A stretch of 64,000 nucleotides of DNA from Gemmatimonas phototrophica (GCA_945861755.1 CAMAVQ010000009.1:1-64000); one strand, 5' to 3'. Positions 26,341 to 36,170 are shown, counted from the stretch's first letter. Numbers and translations: made by a program. Notes: generated from the letters alone by a model not told the origin.

Positions 26341-26425
26341 GCGGGCGTTGTTGTTCTGGATTAACGCAGCGAAATTGCAGGCCATCTGGAGGGTCCCAGA
26401 TGGAGTCTTACTTCAACCCTATTAG
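26339..26425 (+). CDS. Putative 28-codon leader peptide
   Basis: ATG at 26339 directly after the extended ribosome-binding element opens a 28-residue hydrophobic/basic peptide (MRALLFWINAAKLQ...). Its TAG stop lies inside the next gene's ribosome site (TAGGAGGAA), 11 bases before that gene's ATG. The spacing from GGAGG to ATG is unusually short (two bases); TTG at 26348 in the same frame is an alternative start. An 8-bp hairpin (26382-26389 with 26396-26403) lies within it. Translation could open or couple the downstream site. It may also be chance, with the purine-rich element acting as an RNA stabiliser. Confidence 0.35.
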   Translation: MRALLFWINAAKLQAIWRVPDGVLLQPY

Positions 26426-26436
26426 GAGGAAATGCA

Positions 26437-27330
26437 ATGAAGCGTACCCTTCTCACCATGGCCATGGCTCTTGGCTTGGCCTCGGGCGCCAGCGCCCATA
26501 TCGGCGACAAGATCTATCTGATCTTCGAGATTCCCGATGCGGATCGTGCGAGCATCGATCTGAAGGATGGCAGCGTCGCCGATTGGGAAGACGTGGTCGG
26601 TGATCCTTCGCTGGTCGCCACCGATTTCTACGCCGATCCGACCGTGGGCGAGGGCGCCCAGTACGATCCGGCCGACTTGGACTACCGCATCTGGCTGGGC
26701 TGGAACTCGACCGACAGCATCCTGTACCTGGCCCAGGAGCGGGTGGACAACGTGTACATCAACACCTACCCAGGCGGCAACGTGGGCGATCTGTGGAGCT
26801 ATGACTCCGTCGAGTTCATGTTGGACGGCGACCACACCGGTGGCGACTATACCGGCTCTGCCGATGTCAACTGGACTGCCGATGAGCAGAAGCTCAACAA
26901 CAACCGCACTGCCCAGCAGTACCTGGGCATTGCCACTTCCCCAGATGGCAAGACGGTCGGTTACCTGGGCGCCGGCGCCGGTTGGGTCAATGAACTGCCT
27001 TATGCCGACGGCGGTGGCGGTGCCACCGGCGAAGGCCCGACCACCACGGTTATGGAGCTCTACGTCACACCCTTCGACGACCTGATCTGGAACAGCCCCG
27101 GCGACAGCAAGCCTTCCGCTTTGGCTTCCGGCAAGATCATCGGTTTCCAGCTCTCGATCCCCGACTTCGACACTGCTCCTCAGGCATACCGTGCCTTCCA
27201 CACCCTCACCGGTCAGGCCGCTACTTGGCGTTATGCTGAGCGCTTTGCGGACGGTCGTTTGATCGGCTCCGGTGTCACTGCCGTGGAGAGTGAGACCTGG
27301 GGTCGCGTCAAGGCTTCCTTCGACAAATAA
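26437..27330 (+). CDS. Secreted CBM9-like protein, probably abundant
   Basis: 297 residues. The signal peptide (MKRTLLTMAMALGLASGASA) is followed by a domain resembling carbohydrate-binding family 9/DOMON-like sheets: DGSVADWEDV, LGWNSTDSILYLAQERVDNV, YDSVEFMLDGDHTGG and GKIIGFQLSIPDFD. A Gly-rich loop sits near ADGGGGATGEG. The C-terminal tail VESETWGRVKASFDK is shared with the small secreted protein at 21638. A consensus promoter, a long structured leader, a strong AGGAGGAAA ribosome site and its own terminator suggest a major, separately regulated extracytoplasmic product. Whether it binds glycan is an inference from the fold. Confidence 0.72.
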   Translation: MKRTLLTMAMALGLASGASAHIGDKIYLIFEIPDADRASIDLKDGSVADWEDVVGDPSLVATDFYADPTVGEGAQYDPADLDYRIWLGWNSTDSILYLAQERVDNVYINTYPGGNVGDLWSYDSVEFMLDGDHTGGDYTGSADVNWTADEQKLNNNRTAQQYLGIATSPDGKTVGYLGAGAGWVNELPYADGGGGATGEGPTTTVMELYVTPFDDLIWNSPGDSKPSALASGKIIGFQLSIPDFDTAPQAYRAFHTLTGQAATWRYAERFADGRLIGSGVTAVESETWGRVKASFDK

Positions 27331-27364
27331 GCACCGCTTCAGTAGCTAGTACCTCAGCACGAGG

Positions 27365-27400
27365 GAGAGGGGGAGGAGCCATCCTCCCTCTCTCCTGTTT
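27365..27400 (+). terminator. Terminator after the CBM9-like gene
   Basis: A 13-bp purine/pyrimidine stem (27365-27377 with 27382-27394, one G-T pair), a GCCA loop, then CTGTTT. The T-run is short, so termination may be partial, with some read-through into 27492. Confidence 0.65.
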
Positions 27401-27491
27401 CTCCCAACTGCCTGAGCACCTTTTCTCCTCACTGCGCCTTAACACCTTTATTCACAAGTGGGTGGGGACCGATTAGCCGGGGAGTGATTCC

Positions 27492-29966
27492 ATGAGGTTC
27501 GGGATCCGCTGCATGGTCGCATTGGCGCTGGTGGTCCTGACTCAGGGCCCGGTGAGCGCCGAACTCTCCACTTTCTCGCTGCCCGGTCAGAGTCTCACCT
27601 GGCGCGATGCCGAGGAAGGCTCCCTGTCGGTCTCCCGCTATCTAGAACCCATAGATGTCGAGCGCTTCAGCGACGGGATTCTGCCCATCTACCCGGTCCG
27701 CATGGTGTCGGTGCCGATTCTCGCCCTTCAGGGTACCGACTCTACCCTCAGCACAGCGGGCGATTCGGTCCTCTTTGCTTTTTCCCGCCATCTGGCCCAG
27801 CAGGAGGTGGTAGCCCTAGAGCAGGTGGTGCTGGAGGATGGCACCATCGTCCCGCCTGGGCAGGTGCTCATCCCCAGGTGGGGCAATTTCCCCCGCCAGT
27901 TGAGCCAGGTACAGCTGCTGCGCCAGGCCGGCATCACGGAGATTCCGGCCATGATCAACGTGGCCGAAGCCTACCCATTCCCCCCGGTGGCAGACAAGTA
28001 CAACAAGGGGCTCACGATCACTTGGCAGACCATCTGGGAACGGGCGATGACCTATGACCGGGCCCAGGGGTTCATGCAGACCATCTTCGACAACGACCCC
28101 AGCACCCACTTTGAGCGCATCGACAAGGTGGGCCAGGACGTGCAGCAGACCTGGACCTTGTACATTGATCTGGGCCGCTATTTTCCGGTGCGCCTGGTGC
28201 GTTTTTATCCCACCTCCGGACTGCCCAAGGTCTCCTCCTACACCTTGCTCTCGGGTGCGGTGGGCACCGAGAAGCATATTGCCGGCCTCAATATCGACGA
28301 CCCGACGGTGGGCCAGATCGGCTTTCCCCGTTTTGAAAACATGTCCCGGATCCTGCCCACCTTTGTGGTCGATAGGAGCGAGCCGATCAACCTGGACGAC
28401 ACGGTGTCGGTGCTCTTCGATCCGTCCAAGAAGGTGCGCTTCTCCCGCCTCGACTTCAGAACCTCGCTGGATTATGATCTGGCCGAGGTCGAGTTCTTCG
28501 GGGATGGTTTCCTGCCCGAAGCCTCCTACGTGACCAAACCCCTGTCCCTACCTTCGGCCACTCTAGGCCGCATCTTCTGGGACGAGGAAAAGTTGGGGAA
28601 CCCGGCCAAGTCGCGCGCCATCGTGCGCATGCAAACCGGGGTGAATCAGGAACCCCAAGTGATGTTCCGGCTCAACGATTTCGGGGTGCCGGTGGAGTGG
28701 AAGGAGGGGGTGGTCAAGGTGCTCGACCGTCGGCCTGGGTCCCAGACCTTGGGCCAGTCCGTCGACCTGAACGATCCGAACTTCAACCTGGTGGTGCGCG
28801 AGATCTTCAGCGACCTCTCCGATGCCGAGCGCGCGGCGGCGCGTCTCACCCGCGTCGAGTATCAGGCCCTGCCCGGCAACAAGCGTTCCACCGTCGAACC
28901 CGATCTGGTGTTCTGGAGCGGCGCCCAGCCAGTGGAGAACGGCGGGTTCATCAAGGCTCCGGGCGGGCGGCCTTACTTCCAGATCCAGGTCGAGTTCAGC
29001 AGCGACGACCCCGAATCGGCCACGGCCATCCGCAACCTGCGTTTCGAATACTCCGCCCCCCAGACCATCAGCCAGATCTACGGCGAGATTGCCCCGGCCA
29101 CCAACGTGAGAGCCGGCCAGGACACCACCTTCGTGCTGGCGCTCAAGGCGTTGCTTGAGCAAGACAACAAGGGCTTCAACCGGCTTCAGGTCTTCACCCC
29201 CACCCGGATTGAGCGGATCGAATCCGTGCAGGTCGACCAAGGCGGTGGAGTACTTCAAGCGTTGGTGCAGAGCCAGGGTTCTCCCCAGGAGGGTCAGTTT
29301 CAGCAGCTGTACACCGACGACGAGCAGTTTGTCCTGGCCTTTCCCAAGTTGGGCCCGGACCTGGGCGGCAGCACCCGCGAGGTGTTGCTCAAAGTGCGCT
29401 TCAAGGCCCGGGTGATCGATTTTCGCACCAATTTCAAGGCCAATGCCCTGCTCGACTCCCTGAGCACCGGGCGCCGGGTCTTCAACACCAATGGCATCGT
29501 CGCCTTGGCCGACGTCGGCACCGATACCCTGGCCCTGTTCCTGCCCCAGGGTCTCGAAGCCCGGGACGTGGTGAACTTTCTCCAGACGGACCAACTCGAA
29601 GACAGCAATAGCCTGGCAGTGACCGCCGACCTCTCGTCCCAGAGCAAGGAACTGGTGACCAAGCTCAAAATGGCCCCCAACCCCTTTACCCCCAACGGCG
29701 ACCTGGTGAACGACCAGTTGCAGATTTCCTTCGATGTGCAGCGCCTGACTGCGGCCCGGCCGATCAAGGTCGAAATCTTTGATTTGAGTGGTCAGCGGGT
29801 GCGGAGCATCGAGCAGGAAGCTGTTTCGGGGGGGTATACCCAGAACTGGGATGGTCGCGATGGCAAAGGTAATCTGGTGGCTCCAGGGTTGTACCTGGTG
29901 CGGGTTGGGGTCGATGCCGACGCCGCCAACTCGGCCCAGGTGCGGCTGGTTTCCGTGGCGTATTGA
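27492..29966 (+). CDS. Secreted discoidin-like protein with FTPNGDG/FlgD-like C-terminal domain
   Basis: 824 residues with a signal peptide (MRFGIRCMVALALVVLTQGPVSA). A discoidin (F5/8C)-like segment around residues 190-245 has FDNDPSTHFE and LYIDLGRYFPVRLVRFYP. A sheet region follows (AIVRMQTGVNQEPQVMFR), then a motif common to the group (YQALPGNKR), and FRTNFKANALL before the C-terminal module from about residue 730: NPFTPNGDLVND, VEIFDLSGQRVRSIE, NWDGRDGKGNLVAPGLYLVR, final VSVAY. The third motif residue is GDL instead of the usual GDG. GGGGAG seven bases before ATG sets the start. Likely exported to the surface; binding partner unknown. Confidence 0.75.
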   Translation: MRFGIRCMVALALVVLTQGPVSAELSTFSLPGQSLTWRDAEEGSLSVSRYLEPIDVERFSDGILPIYPVRMVSVPILALQGTDSTLSTAGDSVLFAFSRHLAQQEVVALEQVVLEDGTIVPPGQVLIPRWGNFPRQLSQVQLLRQAGITEIPAMINVAEAYPFPPVADKYNKGLTITWQTIWERAMTYDRAQGFMQTIFDNDPSTHFERIDKVGQDVQQTWTLYIDLGRYFPVRLVRFYPTSGLPKVSSYTLLSGAVGTEKHIAGLNIDDPTVGQIGFPRFENMSRILPTFVVDRSEPINLDDTVSVLFDPSKKVRFSRLDFRTSLDYDLAEVEFFGDGFLPEASYVTKPLSLPSATLGRIFWDEEKLGNPAKSRAIVRMQTGVNQEPQVMFRLNDFGVPVEWKEGVVKVLDRRPGSQTLGQSVDLNDPNFNLVVREIFSDLSDAERAAARLTRVEYQALPGNKRSTVEPDLVFWSGAQPVENGGFIKAPGGRPYFQIQVEFSSDDPESATAIRNLRFEYSAPQTISQIYGEIAPATNVRAGQDTTFVLALKALLEQDNKGFNRLQVFTPTRIERIESVQVDQGGGVLQALVQSQGSPQEGQFQQLYTDDEQFVLAFPKLGPDLGGSTREVLLKVRFKARVIDFRTNFKANALLDSLSTGRRVFNTNGIVALADVGTDTLALFLPQGLEARDVVNFLQTDQLEDSNSLAVTADLSSQSKELVTKLKMAPNPFTPNGDLVNDQLQISFDVQRLTAARPIKVEIFDLSGQRVRSIEQEAVSGGYTQNWDGRDGKGNLVAPGLYLVRVGVDADAANSAQVRLVSVAY

Positions 29967-30013
29967 GGAAAAGCGGCAGGCAGTATCTGCCAGCAAAGGA
30001 GCACGGGTTAGCG

Positions 30014-33000
30014 ATGAAAAAGATATTAGCGGGACTCCTGATTAGCCTCGCCGTCGCCGGGGTAGGCGGGGCCCAGACTCCGCCCACGGCCTACCGTATC
30101 CTCGGTAACTCGATCCGGGTTGACCGCGCTTCTCTTTGGCAGAACTGGGAATCCCAGAACGACCGAGTCACCAGTCTGTACCGCCCGCTTTCTGGTGTGG
30201 ACGTCATCAAGGTGAGCGAAGAGGGGGTGCAACCCACCTTCTTCCGGCGCAAGATCAATGCCGCCTTGGAGGCAGATAAGTTCACCTATCCTGATGTGGT
30301 CCGCGCCGCGGGTGCTCTGGTCAATGGGGGAGCTGTTGGTCTCTCTAATACCGCAGAGGCCCACTTGGTCATCGACGACGACCTGAGCACCTACTGGGAA
30401 CCGGCGACCCCTGCCAGCTATGAGGCCCGGTTGCGCGACCCCAAGGATTTTTCCATCGACAACCTGCGCAATTGGGAACTGACGGTGGACCTGGGCCGGC
30501 TGGTCTACGCCGACAGCATCACCGTGATCTTCCCCTCCGGGCGCAACTCTGAGACCTTCCTGGGCCAGCCGGGCAAGGCCTTTGTCCTGTGGGCCTCCAT
30601 GGGCGAGCGCTTCCCCTTCCCCTTGGGCACCAATCTCAAGTTTACCCCGATCGGCCAGGCTACAACCCCGGACGAGGCGGCCGGCAAACTCGCCAGCCCT
30701 CAGCAGGGGAATACCGGCGCCTCCCAGATCCAGGTGGAAGCGGGCAAAGGCGTGCTGGTGCCCATGCCCGGCACCGACGGAAAGTACCTGCAGTCCACCT
30801 TCCACCTCACGCCCCTCGATCGCGCCGATTTCGATTTGGACGGCATCCCCGATATCTCCGGTTCGCCGGTCCAGTACGTCAAACTGACCTTCACCGACAG
30901 CGGTCTGTGGCGCAAGACCTTCATCGGTGCCGGGGATTCGGCCCGGGCGGTGTACGAGGCCCTGCCTCCCGAGCAGCGAGGTGCCCTCTTGTACCAGCGG
31001 CAGACCGCCGGCGGCTTCCTGGTGGAGATCGAGGACGATCCCCAAGGTCTGACTGCCCGGGAGCGCTATCTCTCCCTGCCCCCGGAAAAGCAGGGATCCC
31101 TGCTCTATTACTCCCGCGAGGTGCCCAGGGTAGCCGAGATCCAGGTCTGGGCCAAAGGCGACAACTACGCCCTGCGGCCCGAGCAGCGGGCCGGGGCCTC
31201 CTTTGAGCACGGCGGCCTGGGCGCTCCCGAAAAAGCCACGGACGGGCTATACGACACGGAGTGGCAGGCCAATACCTGGTCGCCTATCTACACCAAGGGC
31301 ACGGCCTGGTGGGATCTGGGCGCGGTCTTCTGGGTGGACAACCTTTTCCTCATCGACAAGCGCATCAACCAGAGCCACTCCGGCGCGTTCACAGGCCACT
31401 TCATCCTGGTATCAGACGGCACCCTGCTCAAGCCCATCACCATGGAGAGCCGCGAGGACTTCCCGCAACTTGAGAACGGCCTCGACTGGGACAACGTGGT
31501 CAGCGAGAATCAGCTCGACAACCATCTCCCGGTGGTGCGCATCGTCAACGAGCATTTCCCTTTGCGCCAGATCCGCTACCTCATGTTGCGCGACATCGAC
31601 ATCACCGGCAGCAACTCCGGCCAGTACGGCGCGTTGGCCACCCTGGGTGAACTGCAGCTCTACGGCGAAGGATACCCGGTGAGTGTGTGGACCTATTCGC
31701 CGCCCATCAAATTGACCGACAGCAAGGGCAACTTCATCCGCAAGACCCTGCCGCGCATCTCCTGGGAAGGGGAGGCCATTGTGCGCCAGACCGACCCGCT
31801 CACCGGCCGCAGCGTGGAGGTGGCTGAAGCGCTGGAGAGCCATCCCGAGGTGCGCCTGCAAATCCAGACCCGCACCAGCGATCAGACCGACTCCACCTTC
31901 AAGTACTACGAAGTAGTGAGCATCGAGGGCAGCGAAGAGCGGAGCGAGATCACCAAGGAACTCTACGACGACCTGGTCTTCCGCTGGAATGTGTGGAACA
32001 CTTGGACCGGATTGAAGACGCCCCACGCCAGCAGTGCCGACGACGACAAGGACGGATCGATAGACGAGGACGAGATCGACTTTGTCGACAACGACGGAGA
32101 CGGCAAGATTGACGAGGACGGCAAGAAGCTGGGCAATGGCCGGAAGCCCAAATCCGATCCGGCCAAGGACGGGGTCCTGGCTTTTGTGGGCTGGAGCAAC
32201 TGGAGCGAGAGTTACCTACCCACCAATGGCCGCAACGAGGCGCTGATCACCTCCCCCAATCCGCGCAAATTCCTGCAAATCAGGATCAATATGTTTTCCG
32301 AAGACCCTTTCAAGACGGCGCGCATCCGCTCGCTGCGGGTGGACCTGGCCCCGCCCCTCTCCCTCGAGCTGGCCGGGGAAGTGGCCCGCCTGAATACTGG
32401 CGGTACCGACCGGTTGCTCAGTGATCTGCCCGGGGTGGTTCAGGCCGACTACGCTCAGCCTATCGATGTCGATCCGCTGCAGCCCCAGCTCTTCTCGTAT
32501 TTCATCCGCGCTGCCGGCCCCGACCCAGCGGACAGCGAAGTGCGCCAGGGCTTCGACGAATTACTCATCACCACCCCCAGGGCTGCAACCCTGCGCGGGG
32601 TGCGTTTGGGCCAGGTGAAGGTGGTGACCACTACTTCGACGCTCGACCCCACAGCCGTCCTGACCGGGGCGGTGACCACCACCTTCTCCGGTTATTTTCA
32701 GCGCGATCCAGCGGACGGCACCTTCAAGGATGCTGCCGGCCAGGTCCTGCAGGTGCTGCCGGCGGGCACCGATTCCCTGTACCTCCGCCTGCCTGCCTCG
32801 CTCAACGCCGGTCTCTCAGGCAATACCCAGGCCCTGGCCGAAATCCAGTTTGAGACCCAGACCCTCAAGGAGGGCGAGGAGTTTGGCAGCTACATCCGCT
32901 CTTCGAGCAGTGCCGACGTAGTTTTCCAGCGGGTGAACACCGACCAGCAGGACGCCACCGAGCTGGTGGCCAGCAGCACCGCCCGGATCAGCCTGGTGCC

Positions 33001-33349
33001 CCTGGCCGACCAGCTGGTCCACAACGTGACCCTCGACCGGGTGTTCACCCCTAATGGAGACGGGATCAACGACCAGGCCAGGGTGAGTTTTACCCTGCTC
33101 AAGGTGTTGGCCGAGCGGCCGGTGGCGGTAAGTTTTTACGATCTGCAGGGCCGGCTGGCCGGCAGCGCCCGGGCGACCAGCGGCGCTAATGCAGCCGGTG
33201 AAGGCAAGGTGGGAACGCTGGAATTCGCCTGGGATGGGCGCGATGCCAAGGGGCAATTAGTGCCTCCGGGGATCTATCTGTGCCGGATCAGCGTGGATGC
33301 GGACCAGGGGAAGAGTGAGCAGGTGCACTTGGTCCATGTGGTTTATTGA
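30014..33349 (+). CDS. Large secreted discoidin-like protein with FTPNGDG C-terminal domain
   Basis: 1111 residues from the ATG at 30014 (AAAGGAG upstream, spacing 12). Signal peptide (MKKILAGLLISLAVAGVGGA). Discoidin-like segment near 110-165 (DDDLSTYWEP, WELTVDLGRLVYADSITVIF) and a second near 415-470 (TDGLYDTEWQ, WWDLGAVFWVDNLFLI). Two copies of LPPExxGxLLY lie near 318-366, an EF-hand/TSP3-like calcium stretch near 675-702 (DDDKDGSIDEDE, VDNDGDGKIDEDG), and WSNWSESY follows. The terminal module begins at about 1010 (VFTPNGDGIND, FYDLQGRLAG, WDGRDAKGQLVPPGIYLCRI) and ends VHVVY. Same architecture as the 830-residue protein at 54238. Confidence 0.75.
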   Translation: MKKILAGLLISLAVAGVGGAQTPPTAYRILGNSIRVDRASLWQNWESQNDRVTSLYRPLSGVDVIKVSEEGVQPTFFRRKINAALEADKFTYPDVVRAAGALVNGGAVGLSNTAEAHLVIDDDLSTYWEPATPASYEARLRDPKDFSIDNLRNWELTVDLGRLVYADSITVIFPSGRNSETFLGQPGKAFVLWASMGERFPFPLGTNLKFTPIGQATTPDEAAGKLASPQQGNTGASQIQVEAGKGVLVPMPGTDGKYLQSTFHLTPLDRADFDLDGIPDISGSPVQYVKLTFTDSGLWRKTFIGAGDSARAVYEALPPEQRGALLYQRQTAGGFLVEIEDDPQGLTARERYLSLPPEKQGSLLYYSREVPRVAEIQVWAKGDNYALRPEQRAGASFEHGGLGAPEKATDGLYDTEWQANTWSPIYTKGTAWWDLGAVFWVDNLFLIDKRINQSHSGAFTGHFILVSDGTLLKPITMESREDFPQLENGLDWDNVVSENQLDNHLPVVRIVNEHFPLRQIRYLMLRDIDITGSNSGQYGALATLGELQLYGEGYPVSVWTYSPPIKLTDSKGNFIRKTLPRISWEGEAIVRQTDPLTGRSVEVAEALESHPEVRLQIQTRTSDQTDSTFKYYEVVSIEGSEERSEITKELYDDLVFRWNVWNTWTGLKTPHASSADDDKDGSIDEDEIDFVDNDGDGKIDEDGKKLGNGRKPKSDPAKDGVLAFVGWSNWSESYLPTNGRNEALITSPNPRKFLQIRINMFSEDPFKTARIRSLRVDLAPPLSLELAGEVARLNTGGTDRLLSDLPGVVQADYAQPIDVDPLQPQLFSYFIRAAGPDPADSEVRQGFDELLITTPRAATLRGVRLGQVKVVTTTSTLDPTAVLTGAVTTTFSGYFQRDPADGTFKDAAGQVLQVLPAGTDSLYLRLPASLNAGLSGNTQALAEIQFETQTLKEGEEFGSYIRSSSSADVVFQRVNTDQQDATELVASSTARISLVPLADQLVHNVTLDRVFTPNGDGINDQARVSFTLLKVLAERPVAVSFYDLQGRLAGSARATSGANAAGEGKVGTLEFAWDGRDAKGQLVPPGIYLCRISVDADQGKSEQVHLVHVVY

Positions 33350-33414
33350 AAGCTGTCCCGCTCTTCGCCAGCAGGCGCGGGGCGAGTCTAAATAGCGATT
33401 CAAGGGAGGGAGTT

Positions 33415-36153
33415 GTGAACAAGGCCTACAGGATCTTTGCGTGTGTTATCCTGCTCGCAGGATGGCTACCGGCCCATGCTCAGGAAGACTTCGGCACGCG
33501 GCTGGGTATCCAGCGGGGCGGGGCGGTCTCCTACCAGCCTCTAGGTCCGGGCGTACTCTTTGATGCCCTGGACCCGGCGGTTAAGAAGTGGTACATCCCC
33601 CAGGAGTTGTTCAACGAGTACCAGTGGCAGCAGCAGGACTACACCAACTACGCCCGCCGCCATTTTCAGCGCTACGTGAACACCTACCAGGAAGGCGACT
33701 ACTTCTACGATCTGTACGGGAATTTTCTCACCCGTGGCCAGTTGATCTACGACTGGAGCGTGGCCGCGCCCCAGACCGCGGGCAGCAACCTCTATAAAGA
33801 CCCCAGATTTGCCAGCTGGTTCCAGAGCGTGACCATTGCCTCCGACGCCAAGGGCCAGTACGCCTATGCGCTGACCATCGGCGATAATATCCGCACCACC
33901 CTGACGCCGATGACCTTTTCCAGGCCCCGCTTCACCGGGGTCCAGTTCGACCTGGCCGCCGACAAGTACGAAGCCACCATCATCGCCTCCCGCCCCAGCG
34001 CTCCCGGTGCCATCGCCACCGCCAGCGGCACCTCGGGTACCGGCCGCTTCCGTTCCAACGACACCAACCTCCTGGGCGGGCACGGCACGGTGCAGTTGGG
34101 CGACTTTGTCAAGCTGGGGGCTACCTATGTGAGCGCTTTCAACGCCCAGACCAAGGGCCAGGCCTTCCAGGGCAATCCCTTCAAGGGTACCCTGACCGAG
34201 GGGCAGAACAACAACGACGCCAGTCGCATCGAAGTCCACCTCAGCGACGACTCCCCCGAGGATGGCAAGGCCGGCGCGGCCTACTTCCAGGAAGAGATGA
34301 TTATCACCACCGTCGACGGCAAGCGGCAGAGCAACCGCCGCATCCTCGACGACAACATCCTCGACTTCCATCCCTCGGTGCAGGGCGGTTTCCGCCAGGA
34401 AGGTTATATCTCGGCCGACGGCAACGAGGTGATCGTGCTGGTCTACGATTTGGAAGGGCCTCAGTATCGCAACGCCTTCGGCCCTACCCCTGAGCGCATC
34501 AAGAGCATTGAGTTCGTGATGCTGCTGGCCAACGACTACCGTATCGACCTGACCTCCAACCGCCAGCTCAATACCAACGGCCAGCCGGTGCTGCTCTCGG
34601 AGGGCATTCCCGAGCGCACGCTGCGCGCCAGCGGCAATGTGCAGGACGGCTCCAACCAGCGTTTTGTGAAGCTCGCCTATGGGTTGCCGGTGGCCAACGA
34701 GATCTACGGGGTCACCCTAGACGTTACCAATGTGGGCGGCTTCTACCTGGCTGGCGAGTTCGATCGCAACCGCCAGCATTTCCGCTATCCGAGTCGCTCC
34801 GAGAACGACGTGACCAGCCACCATGCCAGCAGCAAGAGCGCCGACGCCTGGTTCCTCAACGGCTACAAGCGGGCCCAGCCCTTCTTCGCCTTTGGCGAGG
34901 TCTACCAGGTGGAGCCGGACTACAGCACCAGCACCTTCCTGGCCGGCGTCCAGAACGACGCTGCCGACATCTTTTACGACAACGCCAACCAGTACGTGTA
35001 CGAGTTTGTCGACGACAACGACGATCAGGACCGCTCCCCGGACTGGTTGCGGGCCAACGGCGCCCAAGACATCAAGGTTTTCCCGGGTTTCGACGAGAAC
35101 AACGATTTCGTCAACGACTTCAACCAGAACGACACCCAGTTTCGCGAAAACGCTTCTCCCGACTACGAGGAACCTTTCCTGCGTTATAGTTCCGACCGCC
35201 CGGAATTTCTCTTTGGCGTCGATATGAACAACAACGGCATTGTCGACCGCTTCGAAAACGACAACCTGCCGGATTACCTGTACAAGCGCGATCGCAAGGG
35301 CTACAACACCTATCTGGGTTCCCAGCTCGGGCCCGAGGCCCGGCTGACGGTGGGCCGCCTGGACGAAAGGCAGCTGGCCGACAAACGCTCCAATACCAGC
35401 AACTATTTGCTGCTGACCTACGACAAGGACTTCCCGCGCCTGGGCCGGGTGCAGGTGTACGAGAACTGGCGGCGGGTGCAGGACGATATCCGCGATGATG
35501 TAATTGAGTGGATCGTGCGCGAGGGGTCGCGCGGTTCCTTTGTGCCCTACGAAGATCCCCTGCCCATGCGCGATGCCTGGGCCAACACCGCGTACCTGGG
35601 GTACAGCTACCAGAACGACAAGGTGCAATTCAAGAACCGCATCAAACACGATATCATCCGCCAAGTCGATTATGACCAGCGGCCCACCGATCAGCAGGAG
35701 ATCCGCGAGACCTCCACCTTCTTCGGCATGATCAACAAAATCGATTACACCCAGGCCCTGGGCCGCATCAAGCTGGAGCCCCGCTGGAAGAGCGAGTACG
35801 AGCGCTACCGTCCGGCGCGCAAGCGCGAGGACCCGGTGCGGGTTGCCACCACCGAGCTGCGCGAGTTGCTGGGGCTGGTGGTGCGGGTGCCCATCCTCAA
35901 CCACACCGAACTGGAGACGGGGCTGGAGTACCTTTTTGTCAACCAGTTCCGCAAACAGCTCGAGGACGATCAGCTCCGCTCGGACCGCAACGAACTGGTC
36001 TACGCCCTGCAGTTCACCAACAACGTGGACTACCTGGGGTACAATCTGTGGACCCAGACCGGCTTCCGGATCTCGCGCATCGACCAGAAGTCGGCGGTGA
36101 AGGTGCGTACCGAGACGGCGATGTTCATCACCGTGTACGCCGGCCTCGAATAA
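33415..36153 (+). CDS. Putative outer-membrane protein of the DMNxNGxxDRFEND family, paralogue 1
   Basis: 912 residues from GTG 33415, preceded by GGGAGGG; the frame is open upstream to 33346 but without a ribosome site. Signal peptide ends AHA-QEDFG. Early conserved block KKWYIPQELFNEYQW and the aromatic YFYDLYGNFLTRGQLIYDW. An acidic, calcium-site-like region spans residues about 528-635: VDDNDDQDRSPDW, FPGFDENNDF, PDYEEPFLRY, DMNNNGIVDRFENDN and RKGYNTYLG. The C-terminal third alternates strands and ends FITVYAGLE. Two paralogues at 56730 and 61289 share every block. No established family was recognised; a barrel is inferred from length, strand pattern and neighbours. Confidence 0.68.
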   Translation: MNKAYRIFACVILLAGWLPAHAQEDFGTRLGIQRGGAVSYQPLGPGVLFDALDPAVKKWYIPQELFNEYQWQQQDYTNYARRHFQRYVNTYQEGDYFYDLYGNFLTRGQLIYDWSVAAPQTAGSNLYKDPRFASWFQSVTIASDAKGQYAYALTIGDNIRTTLTPMTFSRPRFTGVQFDLAADKYEATIIASRPSAPGAIATASGTSGTGRFRSNDTNLLGGHGTVQLGDFVKLGATYVSAFNAQTKGQAFQGNPFKGTLTEGQNNNDASRIEVHLSDDSPEDGKAGAAYFQEEMIITTVDGKRQSNRRILDDNILDFHPSVQGGFRQEGYISADGNEVIVLVYDLEGPQYRNAFGPTPERIKSIEFVMLLANDYRIDLTSNRQLNTNGQPVLLSEGIPERTLRASGNVQDGSNQRFVKLAYGLPVANEIYGVTLDVTNVGGFYLAGEFDRNRQHFRYPSRSENDVTSHHASSKSADAWFLNGYKRAQPFFAFGEVYQVEPDYSTSTFLAGVQNDAADIFYDNANQYVYEFVDDNDDQDRSPDWLRANGAQDIKVFPGFDENNDFVNDFNQNDTQFRENASPDYEEPFLRYSSDRPEFLFGVDMNNNGIVDRFENDNLPDYLYKRDRKGYNTYLGSQLGPEARLTVGRLDERQLADKRSNTSNYLLLTYDKDFPRLGRVQVYENWRRVQDDIRDDVIEWIVREGSRGSFVPYEDPLPMRDAWANTAYLGYSYQNDKVQFKNRIKHDIIRQVDYDQRPTDQQEIRETSTFFGMINKIDYTQALGRIKLEPRWKSEYERYRPARKREDPVRVATTELRELLGLVVRVPILNHTELETGLEYLFVNQFRKQLEDDQLRSDRNELVYALQFTNNVDYLGYNLWTQTGFRISRIDQKSAVKVRTETAMFITVYAGLE

Positions 36154-36170
36154 TCAGGAGAGTACAGACC

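Noticed and set aside
34717-35904. Long minus-strand frames opposite the barrel-type and other genes (also 6309-7709, 41167-42867, 42699-44540, 54178-56502, 57990-59339, 61583-63457)
   Set aside because: High-GC shadow frames: compositionally biased toward His/Gln/Val/Gly, no ribosome sites, and antisense to genes with clear homology or paralogy.
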